From a virus, in IMG/VR virus record IMGVR_UViG_3300023106_000026, positions 1-25,344 of that record: a DNA stretch of 25,344 nucleotides. One strand, written 5' to 3'. Below are positions 13,294 to 22,122 of this stretch, piece by piece. Numbering within the stretch: the stretch's first letter is position 1; each line of letters opens with the position of its first letter. Under the pieces are notes generated by a model. It saw nothing but the letters and a program-made list of their open reading frames with translations, made no database searches and was not told the origin of the DNA. The position numbers and the translations under genes are program-made.

Positions 13294-14129
13294 ACTGCAA
13301 TATCCACTGGGTCACGAAATATAATGTACCTATAACGATCATCATCAGGATAACCTGTTCTTATAACTAGCTGGCCTGGTTCCACTCGTACACCAGATGA
13401 ACCAAGAAGTCTCATTGGACCATAAAACTTACCAGTAGCACTAGGTGGTTTGTTCTGGACTAAGAAGTTGTTTTCGTAAGGAGTACTATCCACTAATTTT
13501 AATAGTGGAGGATACGGTAGGTCATGTCTGATAATACCCCTATTTAATACAGTGAATCCAACTGGATCACCACCACGAGCGTGCACAGTTCCAATTTCTG
13601 CTATACCAATACCTTTGGCGTCCGTCGATAGAGAGAAGCCTAATGGATCAGAATCGTTAGCATCATGTGCTGCGTACTTTCCATTACCTATAAGTTTCAC
13701 GCCCCTATCGCTAGATCGAGGTGCAGCTACGAGTCCGTTTCGAGTAGAGGTAAAATCAACTTCTATATTCACATCATAGACATTAATCACACCATCTATA
13801 ACTGTAGGAGAAGCTGATGGTGTAGAATTATGAACTCCATTAACAAACCAAATAGAAGTGCTATCTGCAACAAATAAATAAGAACCAGATAGACTAGACT
13901 GTGATTCGTATGTTGTGTTGTAGAAAGGTGCTTCAAAAGCGGGGATGTAGCCTAGATTATGATCAAATATCTTAACAAACTCTGGACCATATTCTAAGTC
14001 CTCGTTGCGATATGGGATACTAGCAATAATAGAGGCAGTCTTCCACCTTGTGTCTATAATCTTTTGATAGTCAGAAGCCCTATCAATAGGCGTTCCCGAC
14101 TGAGCTATGGCTATTCCGTATTTAGTCAC
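13290..14129 (-). CDS. Phage tail protein with N-terminal KYGIAI motif, 279 residues
   Basis: The GTG at 14129 is preferred: it overlaps the upstream stop by 8 bases and gives (M)TKYGIAIAQSGTPIDRASDYQKIIDTRWKT, matching the usual beginning of phage tail proteins of the 'YGIkiskpG.dv..a....l.idS....lki' kind. A longer TTG-start reading to 14201 would overlap the upstream gene by 80 bases. The rest is beta-rich, with FDHNLGYIPAF and a C-terminal YRYIIFRDPVDIAV. Likely a virion surface or distal tail part. It ends in TGA overlapping the next ATG. Confidence 0.65.
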   Translation of the reverse strand: MTKYGIAIAQSGTPIDRASDYQKIIDTRWKTASIIASIPYRNEDLEYGPEFVKIFDHNLGYIPAFEAPFYNTTYESQSSLSGSYLFVADSTSIWFVNGVHNSTPSASPTVIDGVINVYDVNIEVDFTSTRNGLVAAPRSSDRGVKLIGNGKYAAHDANDSDPLGFSLSTDAKGIGIAEIGTVHARGGDPVGFTVLNRGIIRHDLPYPPLLKLVDSTPYENNFLVQNKPPSATGKFYGPMRLLGSSGVRVEPGQLVIRTGYPDDDRYRYIIFRDPVDIAV

Positions 14130-14391
14130 CGATATTACCGATCCAACCCACTTCAACTCCCAACTCGTCTGATATTGCAATACGTCGGTTAGGACCGTCA
14201 AGTTTAATTCCTGTTACACTAATAACATCCCCAAGTGAACCAGAAGTTGACGTCTTATCAAAATCAATCTCTTTACGAGGGGTATCGTTACTCAGACCCT
14301 GAAGCGTCACCGCGTTAGGTCGTCGTATTCTTCGGCTTAGGAAGCCATTAAAGCCGGAGTTTGTGTAGTCGTATGGGTCATTTCTATCCAC
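14122..14391 (-). CDS. Small tail protein, 89 residues (GTG start)
   Basis: AGGAG about 10 bases upstream and an 8-base overlap with the nozzle gene stop support the GTG at 14391; an ATG further upstream lies inside the nozzle gene. The protein contains SGFNGFLSRRIRRP and EIDFDKTSTSGSLGD, then LDGPNRRIAISDELGVEVGWIGNIGD, a short beta-strand unit typical of trimeric phage fibre shafts. Function inferred from this motif and from neighbours only. Confidence 0.6.
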   Translation of the reverse strand: MDRNDPYDYTNSGFNGFLSRRIRRPNAVTLQGLSNDTPRKEIDFDKTSTSGSLGDVISVTGIKLDGPNRRIAISDELGVEVGWIGNIGD

Positions 14392-16408
14392 CGAAGGTCG
14401 TCTCCTGTAGTTCGTAATGCATATCAAGCAGATCAATACTTTGAGCTTCACCATCAGATGCGTGGCTAATCCTAACGTTGAAGTTGTAATCGTTCAGGTC
14501 TTTAGTATCGCCAATCGCTATCTTTGTAATAGGTTCTTCCAGTTGGCCAACGGTAGTAAATTCTGCTTTAGTAACTTTAGGGGGTCGAGCAATTTGAACA
14601 TTAGCTCCAGAGACGCCAGTACCAGAAACGAAGAAGCCTTTTAGTGCCTTTTTGAATGAGGTGCCGTAGTCACGCTGACCGTATTGAATCATAAAAGGAA
14701 TGATATCGCCAGCATCAGTGTTGCCTTCATCTTCACGGTAGATCGTCATTGTGTCGGTAAGCGCATACATACGGTTCTTACCACTAATACGACTATTAAT
14801 AGTGAACTTGAGGTTGCGTGTGTACGTATCGCGTGTCCAGGCGTTAAGGTCGAAGTCGTAAATAAAGCGAGTGAATTCACTGTCGATAGCCCCAACATTG
14901 ATTTTCAAGACATTATCAATCATTCCAACAGTAATACTTTTGTAGTAAGCAGGATCAACATTTGCAAACAAGCCCTTGATACCACGAGATATAACTTCAT
15001 GTGCACCACTTGTAGAGTCACGTGCGTGCACGTTAAGATCTACGTCCACCCATATTAGCCATTCAAGAGTGTTCACCATCGCATTGGCGTTAATAAGACC
15101 GATATCTTCAAATACTGGTTTAAATTGAGCACCGTCATAATCCAGCATTGAAGTCTTAGTGAAGATGTCTAGGCGGTTATTAGTATTAGCCCATCCAACA
15201 ACCGCAGTATCAGCAGCACTACCAGATGGTACCTGTAGATAATCGGCTGTTTGTTCTGTACGATAGTCTGTGTTCCAAAGAACTGAAAGTTCTGTTTTGC
15301 GTCCGTCAAGCCATACTTCATCGTTATCAGCGAATGAGTATCGAGCTGAGAAGTATGCACTACCAGAACCGGTAGTTGTCAAGTTGATGGCCGTCCCTGC
15401 GTTTGCATTCGCAAGTGTAGTGGCAAGTTTTATAGTAGTGGCTGAAAGGTTAATGACATAGTACACTGTACCGCTAACAAGTGGGGCTGGGGCTGCTCCG
15501 GCTGTGAAACTAATAGGAGTACCAGTTGTCATCCAGGCGTTACTAGGAACTGTGATTATTTCTGTAGAAGTGTCTACTGTACCTACGCCAAGCGTAACAG
15601 TAACTGCGTTAATAGACGACAAGGTAATAGTCACTGTATCTTTTGCATTATTAACAGTACCGATAGTAGCATCGTAAGTCTTAGTCGCAGTACCAGCGGC
15701 GTAAATATCAACTGCCATACCTGATTTAATATAGCGAACTGAGTCTAGACGAACCGCACCTGATGTATTGTCGGCATCGCTTGCATTTAAAGTGGTTCCG
15801 TTAGTAGAGTATAGTGTTTGAGCTGCTTGGATATATGTAACCGCGCCCATTGGAGGTGAAGATTCATAGATCCTATCAGGGTAGACCGCTGTTGTTTCTA
15901 CGTTCATAAGGTAAAGCTTGCCACCGCGACCACCAACATAAGCTGCTTTCGGTGCGCCGATTAAGTTTCGAGTTGTAGAAGTTGTAATAGTTGTTGATAC
16001 GAGTCGGATGTTGTAAGGTGTAATTCTTACTCCGGCATCTGTTATACCAGCCATGTAAACTTCGTTTAAGTGGAAGTAAAATTGAACATTCAAGTTAGCC
16101 GGTAATCCGGTGATAACATCTTCAAATGAATCAGTACCGGGTCGATAAGCCTTAATGACAGTATTTGAACTGACAGTAGCGGCCATGAACCAGATAGTTT
16201 CTTCTTTGAATTTTGCTTCATAAAAAGCCCAGGCGGCAGTACCGGCTGTGTCTTTAAATTCAACATGACCGTCACGACGGACGGCTGAGCCAATTTTCTT
16301 CCCAAGACGTGTGTTTAAAGCGTCCTCAAGTTCCTTAGATTGACGAAGTTTCCAGTTAGTAGCGCTTTGGATACCACCACTAACATCAGCGATCATAGTA
16401 TTAGCCAT
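14384..16408 (-). CDS. Tail nozzle / stabilization protein (T7 gp12, P22 gp10-like role), 674 residues
   Basis: A beta-propeller-like protein: MANTMIADVSGGIQ, then NWKLRQSKELEDALN, 'GGRGGKLYLMNVET...YPDRIYESSPP', VGWANTNNRLDIFTKTSM and 'IDNVLKINVGAIDSEFTRFIYDFDLNAWTRD', all features of podovirus nozzle proteins that close the tail tube. Residues about 270-355 look like a separate Thr/Ala-rich beta domain inserted between two halves of the propeller. It directly follows the adaptor gene (1-base gap), the usual adaptor-nozzle order. It acts at the virion vertex, controlling DNA release. Confidence 0.75.
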   Translation of the reverse strand: MANTMIADVSGGIQSATNWKLRQSKELEDALNTRLGKKIGSAVRRDGHVEFKDTAGTAAWAFYEAKFKEETIWFMAATVSSNTVIKAYRPGTDSFEDVITGLPANLNVQFYFHLNEVYMAGITDAGVRITPYNIRLVSTTITTSTTRNLIGAPKAAYVGGRGGKLYLMNVETTAVYPDRIYESSPPMGAVTYIQAAQTLYSTNGTTLNASDADNTSGAVRLDSVRYIKSGMAVDIYAAGTATKTYDATIGTVNNAKDTVTITLSSINAVTVTLGVGTVDTSTEIITVPSNAWMTTGTPISFTAGAAPAPLVSGTVYYVINLSATTIKLATTLANANAGTAINLTTTGSGSAYFSARYSFADNDEVWLDGRKTELSVLWNTDYRTEQTADYLQVPSGSAADTAVVGWANTNNRLDIFTKTSMLDYDGAQFKPVFEDIGLINANAMVNTLEWLIWVDVDLNVHARDSTSGAHEVISRGIKGLFANVDPAYYKSITVGMIDNVLKINVGAIDSEFTRFIYDFDLNAWTRDTYTRNLKFTINSRISGKNRMYALTDTMTIYREDEGNTDAGDIIPFMIQYGQRDYGTSFKKALKGFFVSGTGVSGANVQIARPPKVTKAEFTTVGQLEEPITKIAIGDTKDLNDYNFNVRISHASDGEAQSIDLLDMHYELQETTFGG

Positions 16409-16409
16409 A

Positions 16410-17582
16410 CTAGAACCTTCTCAAACCGCGGCTGTGTCCTGTGTCTGGTCGGAATCCAGTAGGTGAGCCAACATCAATTCGGTTAGCGCGTTGCAACTTA
16501 ACTACTTCCGATGTGTAGTCATTCATGTATCGGTCAGAAATACCAACAAAGCTAGGCTCTTTTAAAGCACGCTTGCGGTAGTATCGAGCATAGAGATACA
16601 TTTTATAAATTCGGTTATTTGGTGTTTCGAGTGTTTGAGACATGGTGCTGATTTCATCAAACATCTTGTAATAGTAAAGTGTTACTCTACCGGTAAGTGA
16701 TGTTAATGGTGTAGGCATTACAACAATCTCTTCTTCGATATCATCGTAAGCAAGATATAATAGGCCGTCGCTGCGATCGGCAAGGTTGTTGTAGTCTAAG
16801 TATTCCATCTCCGTAAGCGTGAGAACGCGATAAAGGTCAGTTCGACTCTCTCCACTATCTACGAAGTTGTAAGAAATTCGATCTAGTTTCCAGAAATCAG
16901 TAGGAACAGCAATACGATTACTGCCGGCAGTTGTATTTAATAGTGCGCTTGTTTTCAGGAACCTAAACGGACGACGAGATTGTGTTATGAGGTCACTGTT
17001 CACTTCATTCAATGTAGCGAGTGCTTCGCTAATCGTCATATTCTGTTGTGTTGTATCATTTACACTCTCGAAGAAATCATTAACTAATCGGCCGACAGAA
17101 TCAAGCGGGTATCCAGATCCAGCAATTGGATCAGTGTAGTCAGACTCAACAGGAGTAATGCTATCGTAAAAGCTTGCTTTGTAAAAATAAGAAGTTAGAC
17201 CAGAGGCATCATCATAAATAGTAAGTAGATTTTTGTTATCCACATCAATGTCTACTGTTGCAATAAGTGAGTAAGAGCCGTCAATACCGGTGGTAGATCG
17301 ATAGATCTTCATTTGATCCCACTTAAGCGCAAAGATAGGATCGTCGGTGTCATGAGCAAACTTGGTTGCTGTTACAGTTAAGTTCTGGCCCGCCGTTACT
17401 GCACCGTTGATTGTTACAATTTCAGTGCGTTCATAACCGGGGAAGCCAATCATTACTTTTCGGTTATTCACAAATCCTTGGTTATTACGGACTTTTATAG
17501 CAGTAGCTGCCGGCTGAAGGGCAGTTGTGAGAAAGCTATTCTCTAGTTTTTCCGTTGAAGGATTGTTTATACTAATTTTCAT
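16410..17582 (-). CDS. Head-tail adaptor protein with N-terminal Fn3-like domain, 390 residues
   Basis: Residues about 80-150 (DQMKIYRSTTGIDGSYSLIA ... SYFYKASFYDS) form a fibronectin-III-like unit. From about 165 the chain becomes helical with a beta core: NDFFESVNDTTQQNMTIS, VPTDFWKLDRISY, VTLYYYKMFD and LYARYYRKRALKEP, the signature style of phage adaptors that join portal to nozzle (T7 gp11 or P22 gp4 role). TAGGTG lies 8 bases before ATG. Placement next to the nozzle gene supports this; the precise family would need a profile search. Confidence 0.65.
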   Translation of the reverse strand: MKISINNPSTEKLENSFLTTALQPAATAIKVRNNQGFVNNRKVMIGFPGYERTEIVTINGAVTAGQNLTVTATKFAHDTDDPIFALKWDQMKIYRSTTGIDGSYSLIATVDIDVDNKNLLTIYDDASGLTSYFYKASFYDSITPVESDYTDPIAGSGYPLDSVGRLVNDFFESVNDTTQQNMTISEALATLNEVNSDLITQSRRPFRFLKTSALLNTTAGSNRIAVPTDFWKLDRISYNFVDSGESRTDLYRVLTLTEMEYLDYNNLADRSDGLLYLAYDDIEEEIVVMPTPLTSLTGRVTLYYYKMFDEISTMSQTLETPNNRIYKMYLYARYYRKRALKEPSFVGISDRYMNDYTSEVVKLQRANRIDVGSPTGFRPDTGHSRGLRRF

Positions 17583-17624
17583 ATTACACCTATTTAATAA
17601 CTTTCATCACTTTAATACAATGGT

Positions 17625-19331
17625 CTACCTAAATGTCGGCTTGTCGTTAGATATCAATCCTATGTCAGATTTATACTCGGGAGATGAGAATTTTGGCTTT
17701 TCGCTTGAAATCTGTATATCTACCCTATCTATGATTATATTCGCAAAAACTTTTTCCTGAGAGGTGTTAAGTTGTGGTTGTTCTGGATCGACATACTTAG
17801 TAACGGTTGCATTACCAGTAATTATCTGCGTAGTAGTGATTACAACACGCGCATTACCGACAATAGTTCTTGTTGAGAAGCTAGCAATACGAGCGTTACC
17901 CGCTATTGTTCTATCAGTAGTGAACTGGATTCTGGCGTTACCAGTAATTGTCCGGGTAGTCGTAACCTGGATTCGCGCGTTACCCGTAATAGTCCTATCG
18001 ACAGTTAACCGGATAGATGCATTACCATTAATAGTGCGATCAACTACCTGGGTAATACGCGCATTACCGGTAATAGTTTTACTTACGAGAACAGAAATTC
18101 TCGCGTTACCCGAAATAGTACGACTGACAACTGTTTGAATTCTAGCATTACCACTTATTGTGCGATCAACTGTTTTTAGAATAGATGCGTTACCCGTGAT
18201 AGTACGAGTAGTTACAACTGCAATACGTGCATTACCTGTAATAGTACGATCGGTTGTCATAATCGCAGATATAATATTAGCATTACCACTAATTGTTCTA
18301 TCTACAACAGATGTGATACGTGCATTACCTGCAATAGTACGATCTGTGACAATACTAATTCTAGCATTACCCGTGATAGTGCGGTCAGTGGTAACGGTAA
18401 TACGCGCATTACCTGTGATAGTTTGATCAACAGATTTGGTAATTCGTGAGTTACCAGCAATAGTTCTATCTACGACGGTTTGAATCCGTGCGTTACCGGT
18501 GATAGTTCTATCTACGGTGACGGTGATACGAGCATTACCTACAATAGTGCGCGTAACCACATTGGTTATCCTCGCATTACCCGTTATTGTCTTCGTGGTT
18601 ACGGCTGTGATTCTAGCATTACCAACAATAGTACGACTTGTAAGTGTGCTAACCCTGGCGTTACCAGTAATCACTCTGTCTACCGTAAGTGTGAGCGGAC
18701 GCAGGACTTCGCCGGCAGACTGTCCACCGATAGTAGACGAGCCCCACCCACCGACAATACCCTGGACTGGCATCGAAGAGGGGGCAGCCGAAGCAATATA
18801 CGCTTTACCCACAATATCTCGCGAATTTTGCAGGGGTTCGAGACCGTAAACGTAAAACGGCAAATCATCACCAGCGAATGCATTCCATGCTCCACTAAAA
18901 TATACTCCACCGTTAGCGCCGGCGTCTGTACTAGTAGAGTTGTAGCCTGGACCTACGTAGTTTAATGTATCGCCGCCACTATACTCGACGGTTAGTGCAT
19001 AGTTCCCTGTGTTTAATACGATAGAGTTAGCCCCGCTGAACTGAAGTTCAGTAAGTACGTAACTAGTTGTAAGGGTGGCAACATTAAGGTTATCCGAGGT
19101 GGCTAACGCCGATCCGGTAGGGACTGCTGAAGACCCAGGAGTGCCCGTTATTGCGTATACTTTATAATTTGCATTACCCGTAGGTGATCCAAGTTTATTT
19201 ATATAAAACTTGGCACTGGATAAATTATAAGTACCTACTACAGAGAACGTTTGGAATGCCGCTGGGGCACCACTGTAAACTGCATTCCATGCAGACGTAG
19301 CTCCTGTGTCGTAACTATCTAATAAAGCCAT
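17625..19331 (-). CDS. Repetitive fibre-like protein, 568 residues, 21 TITGNARI repeats
   Basis: Residues 1 to about 165 are a beta-sandwich of the carbohydrate-binding or lectin type (TFSVVGTYNLSSAKFYI ... LPFYVYGLEPL). A Gly/Ser linker runs to 214. Residues 215-511 are 21 copies of a 14-residue unit, consensus xTVDRTITGNARIT, with a single 3-residue insertion after copy 10. The last 57 residues are charged. Such regular short repeats with a fixed Gly-Asn suggest a beta-solenoid or trimeric fibre. Position among receptor-binding genes argues for a tail fibre. An arrangement of small domain, long shaft and short tip is likely. No identical family recognised. Confidence 0.7.
   Translation of the reverse strand: MALLDSYDTGATSAWNAVYSGAPAAFQTFSVVGTYNLSSAKFYINKLGSPTGNANYKVYAITGTPGSSAVPTGSALATSDNLNVATLTTSYVLTELQFSGANSIVLNTGNYALTVEYSGGDTLNYVGPGYNSTSTDAGANGGVYFSGAWNAFAGDDLPFYVYGLEPLQNSRDIVGKAYIASAAPSSMPVQGIVGGWGSSTIGGQSAGEVLRPLTLTVDRVITGNARVSTLTSRTIVGNARITAVTTKTITGNARITNVVTRTIVGNARITVTVDRTITGNARIQTVVDRTIAGNSRITKSVDQTITGNARITVTTDRTITGNARISIVTDRTIAGNARITSVVDRTISGNANIISAIMTTDRTITGNARIAVVTTRTITGNASILKTVDRTISGNARIQTVVSRTISGNARISVLVSKTITGNARITQVVDRTINGNASIRLTVDRTITGNARIQVTTTRTITGNARIQFTTDRTIAGNARIASFSTRTIVGNARVVITTTQIITGNATVTKYVDPEQPQLNTSQEKVFANIIIDRVDIQISSEKPKFSSPEYKSDIGLISNDKPTFR
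17799..18689 (-). repeat. Tandem 42-bp coding repeat, 21 copies
   Basis: Each unit encodes a 14-residue xTVDRTITGNARIT motif. The copies differ at many third-codon positions but keep the protein pattern, so selection acts on the peptide. Opposite-strand ORFs rich in VIRALPVIV are shadows of it. Confidence 0.9.
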
Positions 19332-19351
19332 ATCGTCCTATCTTAGACGAC

Positions 19352-19708
19352 TTAGCGTCTACCTTCTGCTGACCAGTTTACACTAGTAGAGCCTATTAGA
19401 GCACCTAAAATATTAGCTGCTTGAAATGAGAATCCAGTAGTAGAGACACTAACCATTTGGGGAGTGGCGATGCCAGCACCTAGGACGGTGAGCATAACAT
19501 GGGGTTTCTGAGAAAAGGGTAAGGCAAATGTGATATTAGTCACAGAGAAAGCAGTAGAAATAGCAACACCAATTTGCTTCATCATATCAGTCTTTTCTTC
19601 TGCATAATTAGTACTACCAGGAACGCTAAAATCATTAGCGTCTCCACCTTGTCGTAATCGAATTTGTCCGCTGAGCATATCATCAGCTGTGATTTTTGTT
19701 TCAGCCAT
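19352..19708 (-). CDS. Small tail fibre-like protein, 118 residues
   Basis: MAETKITADDMLSGQIRLRQ begins it; the C-terminal half (VTNITFALPFSQKPHVMLTV ... VNWSAEGRR) has the strand-loop pattern of H-type lectin-like phage fibre tips, with a conserved-looking KPHVMLTV strand and a final aromatic W. Its ATG shares a base with the upstream TAA. It probably contacts the host surface or the fibre above it. Family not confirmed. Confidence 0.62.
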   Translation of the reverse strand: MAETKITADDMLSGQIRLRQGGDANDFSVPGSTNYAEEKTDMMKQIGVAISTAFSVTNITFALPFSQKPHVMLTVLGAGIATPQMVSVSTTGFSFQAANILGALIGSTSVNWSAEGRR

Positions 19709-20142
19709 TATGTAGTACCCTTTAAGAACCCATTAAAGAACGTAGTTGAGATACCAACCTCCATAGCCACGGCACTGTTTGAGTAACACCATAATTCTAC
19801 GGTATCACCAGCGGTAAGTAACATACTAGATGTCGGCGTTGAGCTAGCCTGGCCCGAACTACCTAATTTGTTTCCTCGTTTATATTCAACTCCATTTTTG
19901 TAAAAAGCAGCAAGGAAGGTTGTAAGTGTTGAGTTATGGGACACGCTACCACTGAAGAAGTAGACTCCAGTTACCGGGGCTGTAAACGTACCTGAGGCAA
20001 AATTACTACCAATATCGTATTCTTCGGTATCAAAAGCCACCTTAGCCCATACAGCGGCTCCGGTGTTTTGAGCGGCAGCCCTGTAAGCACTAAAGGCAAT
20101 CGGGGTGTTTATTTGTCTGTCTGTTATTCTTTGTTTTACCAT
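19708..20142 (-). CDS. C1q-like domain tail protein, 144 residues
   Basis: Nearly the whole protein matches a C1q/TNF jelly-roll: FSAYRAAAQNTG near the start, FTAPVTGVYFFSGSV, FLAAFYKNGVEYKRGN, LLTAGDTVELWCYSNS and STTFFNGFLKGT at the end. C1q-like modules form trimers and are found as receptor-binding tips in phage. It lies between two other fibre proteins and has a 1-base gap to the upstream gene. Likely host-recognition part. Confidence 0.8.
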   Translation of the reverse strand: MVKQRITDRQINTPIAFSAYRAAAQNTGAAVWAKVAFDTEEYDIGSNFASGTFTAPVTGVYFFSGSVSHNSTLTTFLAAFYKNGVEYKRGNKLGSSGQASSTPTSSMLLTAGDTVELWCYSNSAVAMEVGISTTFFNGFLKGTT

Positions 20143-20143
20143 A

Positions 20144-21352
20144 TTATACTCCTATCGCTATCCACGCGTAACCAACGCGTCGGGTAGATGCTATATTAGT
20201 ACCATCTATAGTACCGACAGCCGCGGTGAATGTGGTGGTTGTAATCACCGTTCCATTCACGTTTGGATTTTCCCAGTTTCCAAAGTCGCTAACAGCGGTA
20301 GGGTCGGTTGTATCCTTATAACCGATACACGAAATTAATACAATCGGTGGACTTGTGAAGGCGGTGCTGAACGTTACCGATTTGTTGGCGAACGTTGCGC
20401 CCGTTCCTAGCACAAAACCCCACCCAGTCTCTACACGGGCGTTAATAGTAGTATTAGTAGTACTATTTTGTTTGCCTAGATTAGCTATTATAGTCCTAGC
20501 ACTCGAGTCTAGAGGGAAGAGCGTATTAGCGGCGGGGCTGGAGTTAGCATTAATCCCATCCACTGTATCGGCGTTAGCTGTAGCGCCGGTGGCAAACTGA
20601 TAAGAAACCATAATATCATCACCCGTAAGTGGCGCATCGCTCATCGTGAATGATCCCGTGCCTGGGCTTGTTTCAGTATAGTGAGTTACTCTTTTTTGCT
20701 TGATACCGTTAATAAACACCTGGAGGGAGCTACCAACGTATGGTTGCGACGTTGTAAATACGGTATTAGCTGAGTTTACTAAACCAGTTGGGGTCTCATC
20801 TGTAATAATTGAGTTTGAACCAACGATCATCATTTGGTTCCCCATGATGTAGTTTACTAACAGGATTTGACCAGTACTAGGTGCACTCGTAAATGTGATT
20901 GTTGTATTATTTGTGACAGTATAGTCTGCACCACCGCCCTTCATACGAAGGCCGTTCTTAAAAACCTCAATCGATGTGAACGGTTGAGAAGTTGTATAAA
21001 CAGTGTTCGATGAGTTTACTAGACCAGTTGGAACTTCACCTAACGTATAGGTAGATAGAAGATCTTCAGTATAGATACCATTAGTTATAATCCAACCCGC
21101 AGCAACACTTTTAGCAGTAGTGCTTTTCTGTGCGCGTGTAATAGTAAATGTATCAGTAGCTTTAGCCGTAACTAAAACGATCTCAGAAGTACCTTTAGTG
21201 GACAGGCTGCCGGCGGGTGTTAGCGTTGCATAAAAAGGAGCAGCGGGGAAATCCGCACCCGTGGCAGCTGTTACAATTAAAGAAGTACCAGATGTTGCTG
21301 GACTTGGTGCCGTTACTACGAAGCTTGATCCGAGGTTACTAATATTAGCCAT
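20144..21352 (-). CDS. Tail fibre protein with two-copy adhesin repeat, 402 residues
   Basis: An N-terminal 100 residues with attachment-like beta pattern, then two related units: PTGLVNSSNTVYTTSQPF ... EVFKNGLRM (about 108-171) and PTGLVNSANTVFTTSQPY ... QVFINGIKQ (about 188-256), then DTVDGINANSSPAANTLFPL, and a C-terminal H-lectin-like domain (about 309-402: GWGFVLGTGATFANKSVTFS ... GYAWIAIG). Both units resemble the common phage fibre adhesin module. It is probably a receptor-binding fibre. ATG is just upstream of, and overlaps, the next gene's end. Confidence 0.78.
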   Translation of the reverse strand: MANISNLGSSFVVTAPSPATSGTSLIVTAATGADFPAAPFYATLTPAGSLSTKGTSEIVLVTAKATDTFTITRAQKSTTAKSVAAGWIITNGIYTEDLLSTYTLGEVPTGLVNSSNTVYTTSQPFTSIEVFKNGLRMKGGGADYTVTNNTTITFTSAPSTGQILLVNYIMGNQMMIVGSNSIITDETPTGLVNSANTVFTTSQPYVGSSLQVFINGIKQKRVTHYTETSPGTGSFTMSDAPLTGDDIMVSYQFATGATANADTVDGINANSSPAANTLFPLDSSARTIIANLGKQNSTTNTTINARVETGWGFVLGTGATFANKSVTFSTAFTSPPIVLISCIGYKDTTDPTAVSDFGNWENPNVNGTVITTTTFTAAVGTIDGTNIASTRRVGYAWIAIGV

Positions 21353-21794
21353 TGATATAAATTACTTTCTTTTGTACTTTGCCTTTAGAATCTTTACCCT
21401 CATATCCAATAACATACCTATTAACAAAAGGTTCTCCGGCTTCTTTACCGAGTTCCTGTTGCTGGTACATTTCACGGAAGAAAATAATCTTGCGTTCAGT
21501 AAGTGGTTCGTCTTCAAGACTAAACTCAAGTGATCCTTCTGGATTCCACGTCCAGAACATGCCATCTCCTAAATCAATCCCATATTCAGCATAGCCATCA
21601 GTTACATCCTTTAACACAAACGTAGCTAAATTATGCTCTTCTGAATAGTCTAGGACATCACGAAAAGCCGATGGATTCCATTCGGCTGTATCTAAATGTT
21701 TTGAGTACCTATCGTCGGCTGGCTGTTCAATAACGCGCCCGTCATCAAAGACGGCGGTCCAAAGGTATTTAAGTGATTGAGTGGTAGTTGACAT
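21345..21794 (-). CDS. Conserved-looking phage protein of unknown function, 149 residues
   Basis: An acidic, aromatic-rich protein with KYLWTAVFDDGRVIEQPADDRYSK near its start, the recognisable beginning of a small phage family found near virion genes, and FWTWNPEGSLEFSLEDEPL in the middle. It ends with a basic KGKVQKKVIYING and overlaps the fibre ATG by 8 bases. No enzymatic motif. It may be a tail assembly chaperone or virion protein; the order suggests it is expressed with the fibre. Confidence 0.65.
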   Translation of the reverse strand: MSTTTQSLKYLWTAVFDDGRVIEQPADDRYSKHLDTAEWNPSAFRDVLDYSEEHNLATFVLKDVTDGYAEYGIDLGDGMFWTWNPEGSLEFSLEDEPLTERKIIFFREMYQQQELGKEAGEPFVNRYVIGYEGKDSKGKVQKKVIYING

Positions 21795-21831
21795 TGTATT
21801 GTCTTTCTGCGATTGTATTCGCGTTTGTAAT

Positions 21832-21861
21832 TTATGATCCCGCAGGAACGTACGTGGGCAT
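21832..21861 (-). CDS. Possible 9-codon micro-ORF
   Basis: ATG at 21861 overlaps the TAA of the 86-residue gene by one base (TAATG); it encodes MPTYVPAGS and stops at 21832-21834. It lies in the 66-base gap before the 149-residue gene. The rest of that gap has nothing else recognisable. Confidence 0.2.
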   Translation of the reverse strand: MPTYVPAGS

Positions 21862-22121
21862 TATTCTAATGACTTAAGAAGCGCAAGGTTTTTAGCCTCA
21901 ATATCTTCTTGTTCTTTTAATTCTTTTTCAGAAATAGGAACTTGATCAGCGTTCACTTTATTGTGCTCGTCTACAAGCTTCTTGAACTGTTTAGCAGTAA
22001 GTCCACCAGGGAACTTAATAAATGAATCTTTGTGGGTTGCGATAATCTCGCCGTTTTCAGAAATAACTTCGTAATCTACGAGTTTACTTTCTTTAACATT
22101 GTATAGTTTTACAGTAGCCAT
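21861..22121 (-). CDS. Small acidic/basic phage protein, 86 residues
   Basis: Start at 22121 (MATVKLYNV) is preferred; ATG 22133 would add MRTN and overlap the upstream stop by 11 bases. The first half is beta (KLYNVKESKLVDYEVISENG), the second helical and charged (LTAKQFKKLVDEHNKV, EKELKEQEDIEAKNLALLKS). No motif recognised. A member of the virion-side gene set by position. Confidence 0.68.
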   Translation of the reverse strand: MATVKLYNVKESKLVDYEVISENGEIIATHKDSFIKFPGGLTAKQFKKLVDEHNKVNADQVPISEKELKEQEDIEAKNLALLKSLE

Positions 22122-22122
22122 A

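Noticed and set aside
14130-14201. Upstream TTG start for the KYGIAI tail protein
   Set aside because: It would overlap the upstream gene by 80 bases; the GTG at 14129 matches the family beginning.
17583-17624. Promoter before the adaptor gene
   Set aside because: TTGTAT and TTAAAT at 17 bases are both weak, and the region is simply AT-rich.
17799-18689. CRISPR array or non-coding repeat
   Set aside because: The 42-bp repeat has no constant repeat/variable spacer pattern and is in frame within a long CDS.
17764-18849. Plus-strand ORFs rich in VIRALPVIV
   Set aside because: They are antisense of the TITGNARI repeat and carry no independent start signals.
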